Below, piece by piece: positions 8,328 through 16,733 of a stretch of DNA of 64,000 bases (position 1 is its first letter; every line of letters starts with the position of its first letter). Origin of the DNA: Deltaproteobacteria bacterium (GTDB lineage: Bacteria; Desulfobacterota; Desulfuromonadia; Desulfuromonadales; BM103); assembly GCA_024636215.1 (NCBI GenBank), contig JAGXHL010000076.1, positions 1 through 64,000 on the forward strand, given 5' to 3'. The notes under the pieces are model-generated. The model was not told the origin of the DNA and did not search any database. It saw only the letters and a program-made list of their open reading frames with translations. Both the position numbers and the translations under genes were made by a program.

Positions 8328-8384
8328 ATGAAAAAGTACATCAAACCTCAAGTTGTCGGTTCAAGTAACGTTCACCCTTGCTGA
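8328..8384 (+). CDS. Candidate 18-residue precursor peptide
   Basis: A very small gene translating to MKKYIKPQVVGSSNVHPC, followed by TGA. It has a strong ribosome site (AAAGGAG at 8314-8320, 7 bases before the ATG). It lies between the radical SAM enzyme and a second SPASM protein, where the substrate of a radical SAM/PqqD system would be expected. The basic, hydrophobic N-terminal part (KKYIKPQVV) could be the leader bound by the PqqD-like protein, and the C-terminal GSSNVHPC the core with a single modifiable Cys. The stop is directly followed by an 11-bp hairpin. The TGA could in principle be read as selenocysteine (Cys-Sec), but the in-frame extension of 26 codons overlaps the next gene and looks non-protein-like. 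I treat it as a stop. Confidence 0.65.
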   Translation: MKKYIKPQVVGSSNVHPC

Positions 8385-8410
8385 AATTCGTCACCGTCAG
8401 GTGATGAATT
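8385..8410 (+). promoter_or_regulatory. Hairpin directly after the peptide stop codon
   Basis: An 11-bp stem (one G-T pair) with tetraloop GTCA: left arm AATTCGTCACC at 8385-8395 and right arm GGTGATGAATT at 8400-8410. It begins on the base after TGA and has no T-run. It could stabilise the short message, control coupling to the next gene whose GGAG lies at 8413-8416, or act as a selenocysteine insertion element. The loop starts with G, but its 11-base distance from TGA is shorter than usual for bacterial SECIS. Confidence 0.6.
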
Positions 8411-8419
8411 CTGGAGCGG

Positions 8420-9376
8420 ATGGTTGATATGGGTCTTGATCTGCTGGATACCCCGGTTCGCTTGACCTGGGATTTTCCTGATGGTGCGACCGGGGCGGAT
8501 GGGCCGAGTCTGCCTGCGGTTGCAGAATCTATTCTGGATGCGGGAGTCTTTTTCGTCACCTTACAGGGACGGCCCCTCCTGCATCCGGCGATCGGCGATG
8601 TCCTGGATATCCTCGCTGGCAGATGTCAACTTCTCCTGACTTGCTGTGGCAGTCAGGAGGAACTGACGAACATTGCGAGGATTCCTCCTTCGGGAGTGCA
8701 ATTGCTTTTGAATGTCACCTCTTTTGCCAGGGTTGACAAAAAGGTCGATCTTGATCACCTGCTCACGATTATACAGACGTTGCGCGCGAGCGGCCATGAG
8801 CCTCATCTCGCGCTGACGCCCTTAGCTAAAAACCTCAGTGAAATCCCTGCTCTCCTGCGCTTTAGCAGCGACCATGGGATCCCTGGATTTAAGTTGCCAA
8901 ACGCACATATCGGTGATAGCTTCCACGCTTATCAGACTGAGGAGCTGCCACGTTGGCCGGACCTTGAATCTTTTCGGCAACTCTGGTCGGATTTTGTCGC
9001 AGAGGGGTGCAGGCTCCCCAACATGGAGATTCATGATCTCTTCCTCTGGGAGATCATGACCCCGGATCAGAAACAGAATCGCGCAGAGTATGGTGGTTGC
9101 CAGGCCGGTAACAGTCTCGGCCATGTCGACTGTCGTGGTGTTGTCCATCCCTGTGCCGCCTGGCCGGAACCCCTGGGGCAATTACCCGGCCAATCGTTGC
9201 AAGACATCTGGAGCGGCAGAAAACGTTCTGCCGTTTGTGAGAAAATCGCGCAAACACCTCAAGGCTGCCATGAATGCTCAGCCCTGGATATCTGCTTCGG
9301 TGGCTGCCGTGATCTCGCCAGAACCCTGAACCGTTCAGCAGGAGAGCGCGACCTGATGTGTTCAGGCCCGCGCTAA
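8420..9376 (+). CDS. SPASM-domain protein with degenerate radical SAM domain
   Basis: A 318-residue relative of the radical SAM/SPASM enzyme upstream. The N-terminal position of the CxxxCxxC motif reads RLTWDFPDG and contains no cysteines, so the SAM-binding cluster cannot form. The barrel is otherwise recognisable, and the C-terminal SPASM cysteines are intact (GGCQAGNSLGHVDCRGVVHPC, then CHECSALDICFGGC and a final C near the end). Such a partner without radical SAM chemistry is a known component of GeoRSP-like systems, where it may bind the peptide or relay electrons. Start is either ATG 8420 or ATG 8429; the GGAG at 8413 is too close for the first and somewhat far for the second. Confidence 0.8.
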   Translation: MVDMGLDLLDTPVRLTWDFPDGATGADGPSLPAVAESILDAGVFFVTLQGRPLLHPAIGDVLDILAGRCQLLLTCCGSQEELTNIARIPPSGVQLLLNVTSFARVDKKVDLDHLLTIIQTLRASGHEPHLALTPLAKNLSEIPALLRFSSDHGIPGFKLPNAHIGDSFHAYQTEELPRWPDLESFRQLWSDFVAEGCRLPNMEIHDLFLWEIMTPDQKQNRAEYGGCQAGNSLGHVDCRGVVHPCAAWPEPLGQLPGQSLQDIWSGRKRSAVCEKIAQTPQGCHECSALDICFGGCRDLARTLNRSAGERDLMCSGPR

Positions 9377-9393
9377 CCGGAACCCTGTTTACC

Positions 9394-10542
9394 ATGTCTA
9401 TCTATCTTGATAACGCTGCAACCACATTTCCCAAACCCTCGCAGGTAACTGAAGCCGTAGAGCGGACATTACGCGAAAATTCAGCCAACCCGGGACGGGG
9501 AGGGCACCACATGTCCCTCGATGCCGGTCGCATGGTCATGGAGTGCAGGGAAAGCGTCGCACGTTTTTTTGGTATCACGGATGCTTCACGCATCGCTTTT
9601 ACTGCCAATGCCACCGAGGCTATCAACCTGGGACTTTTCGGAGCGCTTGCACCCGGAGACCGGGTTGTGACCACATCGATGGAACACAACGCCGTAGTCC
9701 GTCCGCTGAGGGCGTTGAGTGATCGAGGCGTCGAGGTGGTGCGCGTTACTGCCGACACCCTTGGCCGGGTTGATCCCCAGTCCGTGCGTGAGGCCTGTGT
9801 CCCCGGTACCCGACTCCTCATCATGACCCATTGCTCCAACGTGACAGGGACTCTTCAAGCCATCGAAGACATCGGACCATGGTGTCGAGAGCAAGGTGTC
9901 CTGTTTATGGTTGATGCGGCCCAGAGCGCCGGTGTTTTTCCCATTGATGTGGAGAAAATGGCGATCGATCTGCTCGCAGTTCCCGGACATAAGTCGTTGC
10001 TGGGACCAACAGGAACCGGTTTCCTCTATGTCCGTAAAGGTCTGGACCTGAAACCTCTTCTCTACGGCGGCACCGGCAACTTCTCTCAATCCGCCACCCA
10101 GCCTTCCGAAATGCCTGAGCGACTCGAAAGCGGCACCCTGAATACGATCGGCCTGGCGGGTCTCAAGGCAGGAGTCGAGTTCCTCGAAAAACTTGGGTTG
10201 GATCATGTTCGCGCCCATGAACAGGAGTTGCTGGGTCAGCTGATCGAGGGTTTACAGGCGATTGACAATGTCGTCCTCTATGGTCCGCTCGGTTCTACCG
10301 ATCACGGTGGAGCGCTTTCTTTCAACGTTAAAAATGTCGATCCGTCAATGCTGGGCTTTCGCTTGGATCGCGAATATGGTATCTGTTGTCGTGTCGGCTT
10401 ACACTGTGCTCCGGAAGCGCATGGCAGTATCGGAACCCTCCCGGAAGGAACCGTGCGCCTCAGTCCGGGATATTTTAATACGGCCGACGATATCAACCAG
10501 ACTCTTGCGGCAATTCGGGCAATCCTTGCGACAGAAAACTGA
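9394..10542 (+). CDS. Class V aminotransferase, cysteine desulfurase family (selenium-associated type)
   Basis: A 382-residue PLP enzyme. It starts MSIYLDNAATTFPKP, the signature of the cysteine desulfurase/selenocysteine lyase subgroup often found near selenium-dependent enzymes. The PLP lysine is in VPGHKSLLGPTGTGFLYV, the cofactor Asp-Ala in FMVDAAQSAG, and the mobile-loop cysteine region near the C-terminus reads RVGLHCAPEAH. The family releases sulfur or selenium from cysteine or selenocysteine. I start at 9394 because translation from the upstream ATG would add residues before the conserved N-terminus and overlap the previous gene. Located 17 bases after the SPASM protein, it may supply sulfur or selenium to the peptide system. 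Confidence 0.85.
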   Translation: MSIYLDNAATTFPKPSQVTEAVERTLRENSANPGRGGHHMSLDAGRMVMECRESVARFFGITDASRIAFTANATEAINLGLFGALAPGDRVVTTSMEHNAVVRPLRALSDRGVEVVRVTADTLGRVDPQSVREACVPGTRLLIMTHCSNVTGTLQAIEDIGPWCREQGVLFMVDAAQSAGVFPIDVEKMAIDLLAVPGHKSLLGPTGTGFLYVRKGLDLKPLLYGGTGNFSQSATQPSEMPERLESGTLNTIGLAGLKAGVEFLEKLGLDHVRAHEQELLGQLIEGLQAIDNVVLYGPLGSTDHGGALSFNVKNVDPSMLGFRLDREYGICCRVGLHCAPEAHGSIGTLPEGTVRLSPGYFNTADDINQTLAAIRAILATEN

Positions 10543-10578
10543 GCCATCAGCCCAGGTAAAGCAGTTTTAGGAGTTGTT

Positions 10579-10878
10579 ATGCAAAAGGCAATGCGAAAAA
10601 AGATTTTTTCTCCTGTTCCGTTGGTCCTGGCAACATTTCTTCTGCTCTCCTGTTCTCTGCCGCCCATTGAACCGGTTACGCGTGTCGAACTGATGAAGAC
10701 GCGTGTCTATAACAGATATATTATCGACGAGTCCCCCGAGGAACTCCTCTATGCGCTCAATACCCGCGGTGAGATTATTGTCGAGGGTAAACGGAACATC
10801 CCGGGCAGGGATTTTCCGGTCTATATCAAGTTGATGGCAACGACCGAGGGCGTCCTTATCAACGAATATGATCGCTAA
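10579..10878 (+). CDS. Small lipoprotein of unknown function
   Basis: A 99-residue protein with a hydrophobic leader and lipobox LLSC (Cys at about residue 26), hence a likely lipoprotein. The mature part is about 73 residues, mixed alpha/beta, without a recognised domain. An AGGAG ribosome site precedes the ATG. It follows the cysteine desulfurase-like gene by 36 bases and could be the last gene of the long cluster. Not recognised further. Confidence 0.6.
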   Translation: MQKAMRKKIFSPVPLVLATFLLLSCSLPPIEPVTRVELMKTRVYNRYIIDESPEELLYALNTRGEIIVEGKRNIPGRDFPVYIKLMATTEGVLINEYDR

Positions 10879-10941
10879 CCGTCGTTGCTTCAGCATCGAT
10901 GCTTACTGAGAGACCCTTCGAGCTAGATTGGCCACTTAATT

Positions 10942-12258
10942 ATGAGTAAAACCTTCGTACTTGATACCAACGTTATTCTGCACGATCCACAAGCTCTTTT
11001 TCGCTTTGAGGATAACGACGTGGTTATCCCTATGACCGTTATCGAGGAGATTGATCGCTTCAAGAAGGACCTCAGTGAAACCGGTCGCAATGCGCGGCAG
11101 TTTTCCCGCATCATGGATGGCCTGCGCAGCAAAGCGAAGTTGATCAAGGGTGTAGAACTGGAAACCGGTGGTCATCTCAGGGTCGATCTTTACAGCGAAG
11201 AGCTGATGAAATCTCTGCCGCCCGAGCTGCGTTCTGATCAAGGTGACAATCGGATTCTGGCCGTCACCCTTGCAGCGAACAACCGCGCAGACTCCAATGT
11301 TATTTTCGTAACCAAAGATACCAACCTGCGCATCAAGGCCGACGCCATTGGTCTGACCGCTCAGGATTACGAATCTGACAAGGTATCCATCGAAGAACTT
11401 TACACCGGGACCTGCGAAGTTCTGCTGCCGCAGGAAGATGTTGACCTCTTTTACAGCCAGGGCTATCTTGCGCTCGAAGAAGAGTTCCTGCCCAATCAAT
11501 GCCTGACTCTGGTCGATGCAAGCAATCCTTCACATACTGCCCTGGCTCGTTACAACCGGCCTATGAGACAAGCCGTATCCCTGCTGCGCGCTCCGAGCGA
11601 TGGTTTGTGGGGCATTCATCCCCGCAATCGCGAACAGCAGTTTGCTTTCGATATGCTGCTTAACGACGATATTCAACTGGTCACTCTGGTTGGTAAGGCC
11701 GGCACCGGTAAAACCCTGCTGGCGATCGCTGCAGGCCTGCATAAGTCTGCCGACGATGGCCAATACAACCGACTGCTGGTGTCCCGACCAATCTTCCCGC
11801 TTGGCCGTGACATTGGTTTTTTACCGGGTGACATCGATGAGAAACTGTCGCCATGGATGCAGCCGATCTTCGACAATGTCGAACTGCTTCTGGGCGCTGT
11901 GGAAGAGGGCAGCAAACGAAAGCGCGGCTATAAGGAGCTGGTCGATCTGGGGCTGCTTGAAATCGAGCCTTTGACCTATATCCGTGGGCGCTCGATACCC
12001 AAGCAGTACATGATCGTCGACGAAGCCCAGAACCTGACTCCGCACGAGATCAAGACGATCATAACCCGTGCCGGCGAAGGGACAAAGATAGTTCTTACGG
12101 GCGACCCCTACCAGATCGACAATCCGTATGTTGATTCCTCCAGCAACGGTCTCACTTACGTCGTCGAGAAGTTCAAGGCTGAAGACATCTCCGGGCATAT
12201 CACTCTGGATAAGGGTGAGCGTTCCTGCCTGGCGGAATTAGCTGCAAATCTTTTGTAG
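10942..12258 (+). CDS. PIN-PhoH family ATPase
   Basis: A 438-residue two-domain protein. Residues about 1-140 form a PIN domain, a nuclease fold, with acidic residues in VLDTNVILHD, VIEEIDRFK and GDNRILAVTL. Residues about 220-438 form a PhoH ATPase with Walker A VGKAGTGKT, Walker B YMIVDEAQNLTP and a LTGDPYQID sensor motif. PIN-PhoH fusions are thought to be RNA helicase-nucleases. The PIN acidic residues appear intact, so nuclease activity is plausible. It precedes tsaD. Confidence 0.85.
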   Translation: MSKTFVLDTNVILHDPQALFRFEDNDVVIPMTVIEEIDRFKKDLSETGRNARQFSRIMDGLRSKAKLIKGVELETGGHLRVDLYSEELMKSLPPELRSDQGDNRILAVTLAANNRADSNVIFVTKDTNLRIKADAIGLTAQDYESDKVSIEELYTGTCEVLLPQEDVDLFYSQGYLALEEEFLPNQCLTLVDASNPSHTALARYNRPMRQAVSLLRAPSDGLWGIHPRNREQQFAFDMLLNDDIQLVTLVGKAGTGKTLLAIAAGLHKSADDGQYNRLLVSRPIFPLGRDIGFLPGDIDEKLSPWMQPIFDNVELLLGAVEEGSKRKRGYKELVDLGLLEIEPLTYIRGRSIPKQYMIVDEAQNLTPHEIKTIITRAGEGTKIVLTGDPYQIDNPYVDSSSNGLTYVVEKFKAEDISGHITLDKGERSCLAELAANLL

Positions 12259-12267
12259 CAAGACCCT

Positions 12268-12290
12268 GTAGCGCGTAGCGCGTAGCGGGG
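12268..12290. repeat. Heptamer array TAGCGCG, left arm
   Basis: About three units of the heptamer TAGCGCG lie 10 bases after the phoH stop. It is near-complementary to the array at 12361-12389, with one or two mismatches per unit (TAGCGCG against TGGCGCG). Confidence 0.85.
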
Positions 12291-12360
12291 AAATCTTGAA
12301 AACATTTCTCTACTGGTGCAGCTTAATGATTGTTGTGTTTTCCAAAATGCTGGACATGTC

Positions 12361-12389
12361 ACGCCACGCGCCACGCGCCACGCGCCACT
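12361..12389. repeat. Heptamer array CGCCACG, right arm
   Basis: Four units of CGCCACG, the reverse complement of the TGGCGCG unit also found at 8146-8180. With 12268-12290 it forms an inverted pair around about 70 bases. Unlike the pairs at 8275 and 16934 it is not followed by a T-run. It ends 6 bases before the tsaD start. Confidence 0.85.
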
Positions 12390-12395
12390 GATCCC

Positions 12396-13412
12396 ATGCT
12401 TATCCTTTGTATCGAATCCTCTTGTGATGAAACTTCGGCCGCCGTTATCCGTGACGGTTCGGAAATGCTTTCGAATGTCGTTGCCTCGCAGGTTGATGTG
12501 CATTCCCGTTTCGGCGGTGTGGTGCCGGAACTTGCTTCTCGCAAGCATGTCGAAGCGATTTCCGTGGTTATCAACGCCGCGCTACAGCAAGCCGGCGTTA
12601 CGGTTGAGCAGCTGGAGGGGATCGGTGTGACCCGCGGTCCCGGCCTGATCGGTGCCCTGCTGGTTGGTTTGTCAACGGCCAAGGCCATGGCCTGGTCTTT
12701 GAATATCCCGCTGGCCGCCGTACACCACATGGAAGGACATATCCTTGCGCCGATGCTGGAAGATCCACCAGACTTCCCTTTTCTAGCCCTGGCCGTATCG
12801 GGCGGGCATACCCACCTATACCGTGTTGATGGCATAGGTCGCTACAAGACCCTGGGGCAAACTCTTGATGATGCTTCCGGAGAGGCTTTCGACAAGGTGG
12901 CCAAACTCCTCGGTCTCGGTTATCCCGGCGGGGCTGTCATCGATCGTCTGGCAGCCACGGGCCGCCCGGATGCGATTGACTTCCCGAGGCCGATGCTGCA
13001 CAAAAAGAACTTTGATTTCAGCTTCAGCGGATTGAAGACCGCTGTTCTGCAACATGTCGAGAAATATGAAGGCAGCATAAACGAGCAACAGCTGGCTGAT
13101 ATAGCTGCCAGTTTTCAGGCTGCGGTGGTCGAGGTTCTGACCCGTAAGACCCTGCGTGCCGCCAGGGCAGAGGGTCTGGAGCGCATTGTCGTTGCCGGTG
13201 GGGTGGCTTGTAACTCAGGCCTGCGCACAAGGTTCAATGAACTTTCCAACAGGCATGACATTAAGATCTTCTTCCCCAGCCCGGCTCTATGCGGCGATAA
13301 TGCGGCGATGCTCGGTGTGGCCGCGAATTATTACCTTGAGAAAGGTTGTCATGCCGAGGACAGCGCCAATGCTCTTGCAACCTGGCCGCTGGATAAAGTT
13401 GTTGTGAAATAA
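12396..13412 (+). CDS. tsaD: tRNA N6-threonylcarbamoyladenosine synthase subunit TsaD
   Basis: A 338-residue member of the Kae1/TsaD family, which transfers the threonylcarbamoyl group to A37 of ANN-decoding tRNAs together with TsaB and TsaE. Key motifs are ILCIESSCDETSAA at the N-terminus, the metal-binding HHMEGH around residue 110, AVSGGHTHL and the C-terminal VVAGGVACNSGLR and CGDNAAML. I start at ATG 12396: an earlier in-frame start would only add residues encoded by the heptamer repeat. Length is normal for the family. Confidence 0.97.
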   Translation: MLILCIESSCDETSAAVIRDGSEMLSNVVASQVDVHSRFGGVVPELASRKHVEAISVVINAALQQAGVTVEQLEGIGVTRGPGLIGALLVGLSTAKAMAWSLNIPLAAVHHMEGHILAPMLEDPPDFPFLALAVSGGHTHLYRVDGIGRYKTLGQTLDDASGEAFDKVAKLLGLGYPGGAVIDRLAATGRPDAIDFPRPMLHKKNFDFSFSGLKTAVLQHVEKYEGSINEQQLADIAASFQAAVVEVLTRKTLRAARAEGLERIVVAGGVACNSGLRTRFNELSNRHDIKIFFPSPALCGDNAAMLGVAANYYLEKGCHAEDSANALATWPLDKVVVK

Positions 13413-13443
13413 ACTAAACCGAAAGTGGAGTGACTTAAGGCTG

Positions 13444-13977
13444 ATGTGGCGCGGAGTCGGGTTTGTCCGACAGGTTAAATTGATGTTGGTGCGCTTCGTC
13501 CGTCTGCGTGGTCTGCCTGATGAGATTGCCAAGGGGGTGGCTCTCGGGATCTTTATCGGCATGACACCGACCTTTGGCGTGCAGATGCCAATCGCCCTCT
13601 TGTTTGCTTATCTCTTTCGAGAAAATCGTCTTGCTGCAGTCCTTGGCGTATGGGTAACCAACCCTTTTACCGCACCTTTTATCTATGCTGCTGAATATGA
13701 AGTCGGTCGTCTTCTGCTTGGTTTTCCTCGCTTCAGCCTGCCTACGGAATTTACCTGGGAAGCTTACTCAACCCTTGGCTGGGATATTCTTTTTCCCATG
13801 TGGGTTAGCAGCATTCTCTTCGGTGCGTTTTTTGGTTGTCTTGCCTACCGGGTGACCTTGAGTCTGATTCCCGTCGTCAAGGTCTGGCGCGTACCACGTT
13901 GGCCCCGTCGTCACTGGCATAAAAAATTCAAGAAAGGTGACACGGGTCGTGTAAAAAATGATGATGAAAATTTATGA
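13444..13977 (+). CDS. DUF2062 membrane protein
   Basis: A 177-residue protein with two or three membrane helices, carrying the DUF2062 pattern: a charged N-terminus, then IAKGVALGIFIGMTPTFGVQMPIALLFAYLFREN, of which the GMTPTFGVQ core is the clearest motif, and VTNPFTAPFIYAAEYEVG. The family is widespread and uncharacterised. The C-terminus is strongly basic. Its stop overlaps the rsmA start by 4 bases (ATGA), so the two are co-transcribed. Confidence 0.75.
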   Translation: MWRGVGFVRQVKLMLVRFVRLRGLPDEIAKGVALGIFIGMTPTFGVQMPIALLFAYLFRENRLAAVLGVWVTNPFTAPFIYAAEYEVGRLLLGFPRFSLPTEFTWEAYSTLGWDILFPMWVSSILFGAFFGCLAYRVTLSLIPVVKVWRVPRWPRRHWHKKFKKGDTGRVKNDDENL

Positions 13978-14786
13978 ATAAGCATCGACCCAGAAAACGC
14001 TTCGGTCAGAACTTCCTGCATGATCAGAATGTGCTTGATCGCATTGTTGCGGCCGCCGCTCTGCGGCAGGGTGATCGGATCCTCGAGATCGGACCGGGGC
14101 CGGGTGCCCTGACCACGCGTCTGCTGGCATCAGGCTTGTCAGTTCTTGCCGTGGAGATCGATCGTGACCTGGCAGCGGCTTTAGAGGCGCGTAATGAACA
14201 AATGCTAGAAGTCAAGACCGGCGATGTCCTGCGATTTGACTGGGCGGAGTTGCTGCAGAATCCACCCTACAAACTGATTGCCAATCTGCCCTACAATATT
14301 TCCAGCCAGATTCTCTTTAAGGTTCTTGAGCACAAAGAAGATTTCAGTTGCCTGGTGCTGATGTTTCAAAAGGAGGTTGGCGAGCGACTGGTTGCCACCC
14401 AAGGCTCTCGCAACTATGGCATTTTGTCGGTCCTCATGCAGACCTGGTTTGAGGTGGAAAAGGTCATCAAGGTGTCGCCCGGAGCCTTTTCCCCCCCACC
14501 CAAGGTCGATTCTGTTGTCTTGCGTATGATGCCCTTGTCGAGACCGCGCGTGGCGCTGCCGGATGATGTTATTTATCGCAAGCTGGTGAAAAGCGCTTTT
14601 GCCCAGAGACGCAAGACTCTGCGCAACAGTTTGCTTGGTTCAGGCTGGCAGGCCGAGCAGATCGATCAGGCTTTGGCCACAGCTGAAATTGATTCGGGAC
14701 GTCGCGGAGAAACTTTGAGCATTGAAGAATTCGGTGCTCTGGCAAATCTGCTTTACTTGAACAATAATGAAGAATGTTTATTCTGA
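13974..14786 (+). CDS. rsmA: 16S rRNA dimethyladenosine transferase RsmA (KsgA)
   Basis: A 270-residue SAM-dependent methyltransferase that dimethylates two adjacent adenosines near the 3' end of 16S rRNA. Visible motifs are FGQNFLHDQNVLDRI at the N-terminus, the SAM-binding ILEIGPGPGALT, the acidic VEIDRDL, and the catalytic NLPYNISSQIL. Length is normal. The gene overlaps the DUF2062 gene by 4 bases. Confidence 0.96.
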   Translation: MNKHRPRKRFGQNFLHDQNVLDRIVAAAALRQGDRILEIGPGPGALTTRLLASGLSVLAVEIDRDLAAALEARNEQMLEVKTGDVLRFDWAELLQNPPYKLIANLPYNISSQILFKVLEHKEDFSCLVLMFQKEVGERLVATQGSRNYGILSVLMQTWFEVEKVIKVSPGAFSPPPKVDSVVLRMMPLSRPRVALPDDVIYRKLVKSAFAQRRKTLRNSLLGSGWQAEQIDQALATAEIDSGRRGETLSIEEFGALANLLYLNNNEECLF

Positions 14787-15053
14787 GGGATTCCACAATC
14801 CAGACTCGTTTTACAGAGTACACGGAGGCACAATACCGGATTATGGTGTCCCCTTAATGACTTGATTTAGCTGTAACATCAGGCATAAATCCTCCTTTAC
14901 TTGTCCTCTCCCATGACGTATATTTATTTCTGTTTAATTTCCGATTGTTAGGTGAGTGATTAATCTCGAACCTTCCTTACGTGTCCGTGTTGCCTGATGG
15001 CACAACCTCGGGATGGTTTTTGTCTGTCTAATGCTATTTGATGTGAAGAGCTT

Positions 15054-16733
15054 ATGAGCCTTGTTGGTAATCTAGAAGACCTCGGCTTGGGGGAAATCCT
15101 CCAGATTGTCAGTCTGAGTCGCAAATCCGGTGTGCTGCAATTAAGCAGCCTCGATCGGGAGGGGCGGGTCATCTTTCATGACGGCCAGGTGATCCGTGCT
15201 ACAGCGTCGACCTTCCCCGAGAATATCGGTGACCTGGTGATCCGTGCCGGTCTGGCTGATCTAGAGACGCTCAAGAAAGCCCTGGTGATCCAGCACGAAA
15301 ACCATGATGACCGCCGTGTCGGCGATATCCTGGTCAGTGATTTCGGTGTGGACCGCGAGGCAATCGACACGGTTGTGCGTCAGCAGGTTGAGAAGGTCGT
15401 TTACAGCTTCTTCAGTTGGGATGAAGGGGCTTTTTCTTTTGAACTCGGCGACCCGGGCGAGTTGGCAGCCACCAATCTTGACCCTTTGCAGTTCATGCTC
15501 GACAGTGGCCTCAACCCGCAGTGGCTGGCCATGGAAGGCAGCCGGATCCTTGACGAGAAGCGCCATCGTGGTGAGAACGTCGACGAACGCGGCGAGTCCC
15601 TGGTTGATATTGACCAGTTGCTTGCGGAAGTGAAGGGTGAGTCTCCCGCCGCCGTTGCTGCTGCCGCTGACGATGCAAGCGAGCCGGCAAAGCCGGTGCG
15701 CAGATTCATCGTCGTTGATGATGACCCCGGAACCGCCGAGAAAATCGCCGGTGTGCTGCAGGAACGCAAGGCCCAGGTTCACGTCTTTACCAACTATAAC
15801 TCTTTTCTGAAAGCGGTTTCGCAAGCTGATCCGGCCATAACGACCCTGGTGATCGACCTGATCATGCCGCGCCGCGATGGCAGCGGCGTACTTGGCGGTC
15901 TGGAGTTGCTCCAGGACGTCCGCAGCCAGTTTCCTGATTTCCAGGTGTTGGTCATGTCTGACCACCCGAATAAGGAAGCGGAACAGAGTGTCCGCAAGTT
16001 TGGCGTGCCGGCGCTTTTTCCCAAGCCGAAGAAAGATGAAGTCCAGAGCGACCGCGGCAGCGCCGGACTCAACGCGTTGGTTGATGCCATCATTGCTCTG
16101 GGCGAAGCTTCGGCCGAAAAGCCTGAAAGGGCCGATGGTCTCTACAACATCGGTGCCGAGCTGCTCAGGGAGATGGGTGAAGTGGCAAGTGGCTCTCCGG
16201 AGCAGATTCCCCAGCAGTCTCCTGGCCTGCACCTGCTCCGTGGCATGCTGCAGGAACTGAACAACCCGTCTCTCGGCGGTGGCATTATCCTGCTCATTTT
16301 ACGTTTTGCCAGTGAACTGATGAACCGGGCCGTGATATTGCTGGTCAAGGACGAGGAGATTGTCGGCCTCGGTCAGTTCGGCATCGAGCTGAATGGCGAG
16401 TCCGCCGACGTCCGGGTCCGCAATATCAAGTTGCCCAAGACGGAAGACCACGTCTTTAAAGATGCTCTGCAGTCCTTTGCTCCTTATCGCAATGCAGCAA
16501 GACAGTCGGAGTGGAACGATTATTTCTTCGACCAGCTGGGGGGGGCTCAGCCCGGTGAGGTGTTTGTCGGTCCCCTGATCAGTGAAGGCCGTGTGGTCGC
16601 CGTTCTCTATGGTGACAACCTGCCCGATGAGAAGCCGATCGGTGACACCGAGTCTCTGGAGATTTTCCTGTCTCAAGCAGGCCTGGCCATGGAGAAGGCC
16701 CTGCTCGAGAGACGGATGATGAGTAAAGCTTAA
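15054..16733 (+). CDS. DUF4388 and receiver domain protein of the chemosensory locus
   Basis: A 559-residue multi-domain signalling protein. Residues about 1-140 are a DUF4388 (PATAN-like) domain starting MSLVGNLEDLGLGEILQIV; such domains are frequent in deltaproteobacterial signalling proteins. After an Ala-rich linker, residues about 220-345 form a response-regulator receiver with the acidic group VVDDDP and a probable phospho-acceptor in LVIDLIMPRRDG. The C-terminal 200 residues look like a GAF-type sensor fold (VGPLISEGRVVAVLYGDN). It stands first in a co-oriented chemotaxis cluster and probably links a phospho-signal to its output. An intrinsic-terminator-like hairpin overlaps the stop. 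Confidence 0.75.
   Translation: MSLVGNLEDLGLGEILQIVSLSRKSGVLQLSSLDREGRVIFHDGQVIRATASTFPENIGDLVIRAGLADLETLKKALVIQHENHDDRRVGDILVSDFGVDREAIDTVVRQQVEKVVYSFFSWDEGAFSFELGDPGELAATNLDPLQFMLDSGLNPQWLAMEGSRILDEKRHRGENVDERGESLVDIDQLLAEVKGESPAAVAAAADDASEPAKPVRRFIVVDDDPGTAEKIAGVLQERKAQVHVFTNYNSFLKAVSQADPAITTLVIDLIMPRRDGSGVLGGLELLQDVRSQFPDFQVLVMSDHPNKEAEQSVRKFGVPALFPKPKKDEVQSDRGSAGLNALVDAIIALGEASAEKPERADGLYNIGAELLREMGEVASGSPEQIPQQSPGLHLLRGMLQELNNPSLGGGIILLILRFASELMNRAVILLVKDEEIVGLGQFGIELNGESADVRVRNIKLPKTEDHVFKDALQSFAPYRNAARQSEWNDYFFDQLGGAQPGEVFVGPLISEGRVVAVLYGDNLPDEKPIGDTESLEIFLSQAGLAMEKALLERRMMSKA

Noticed and set aside
8385..8465. Selenocysteine-extended peptide of 45 residues
   Set aside because: The extension beyond TGA overlaps the next gene, is not protein-like, and the hairpin is closer to TGA than usual; kept only as a hypothesis.
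12330..12395. N-terminal extension of TsaD
   Set aside because: The added residues are encoded by the heptamer array and precede the conserved start of the family.
14787..15053. c-di-GMP riboswitch in the gap before the DUF4388 gene
   Set aside because: No conserved GEMM core or tetraloop-receptor sequence could be found by eye.
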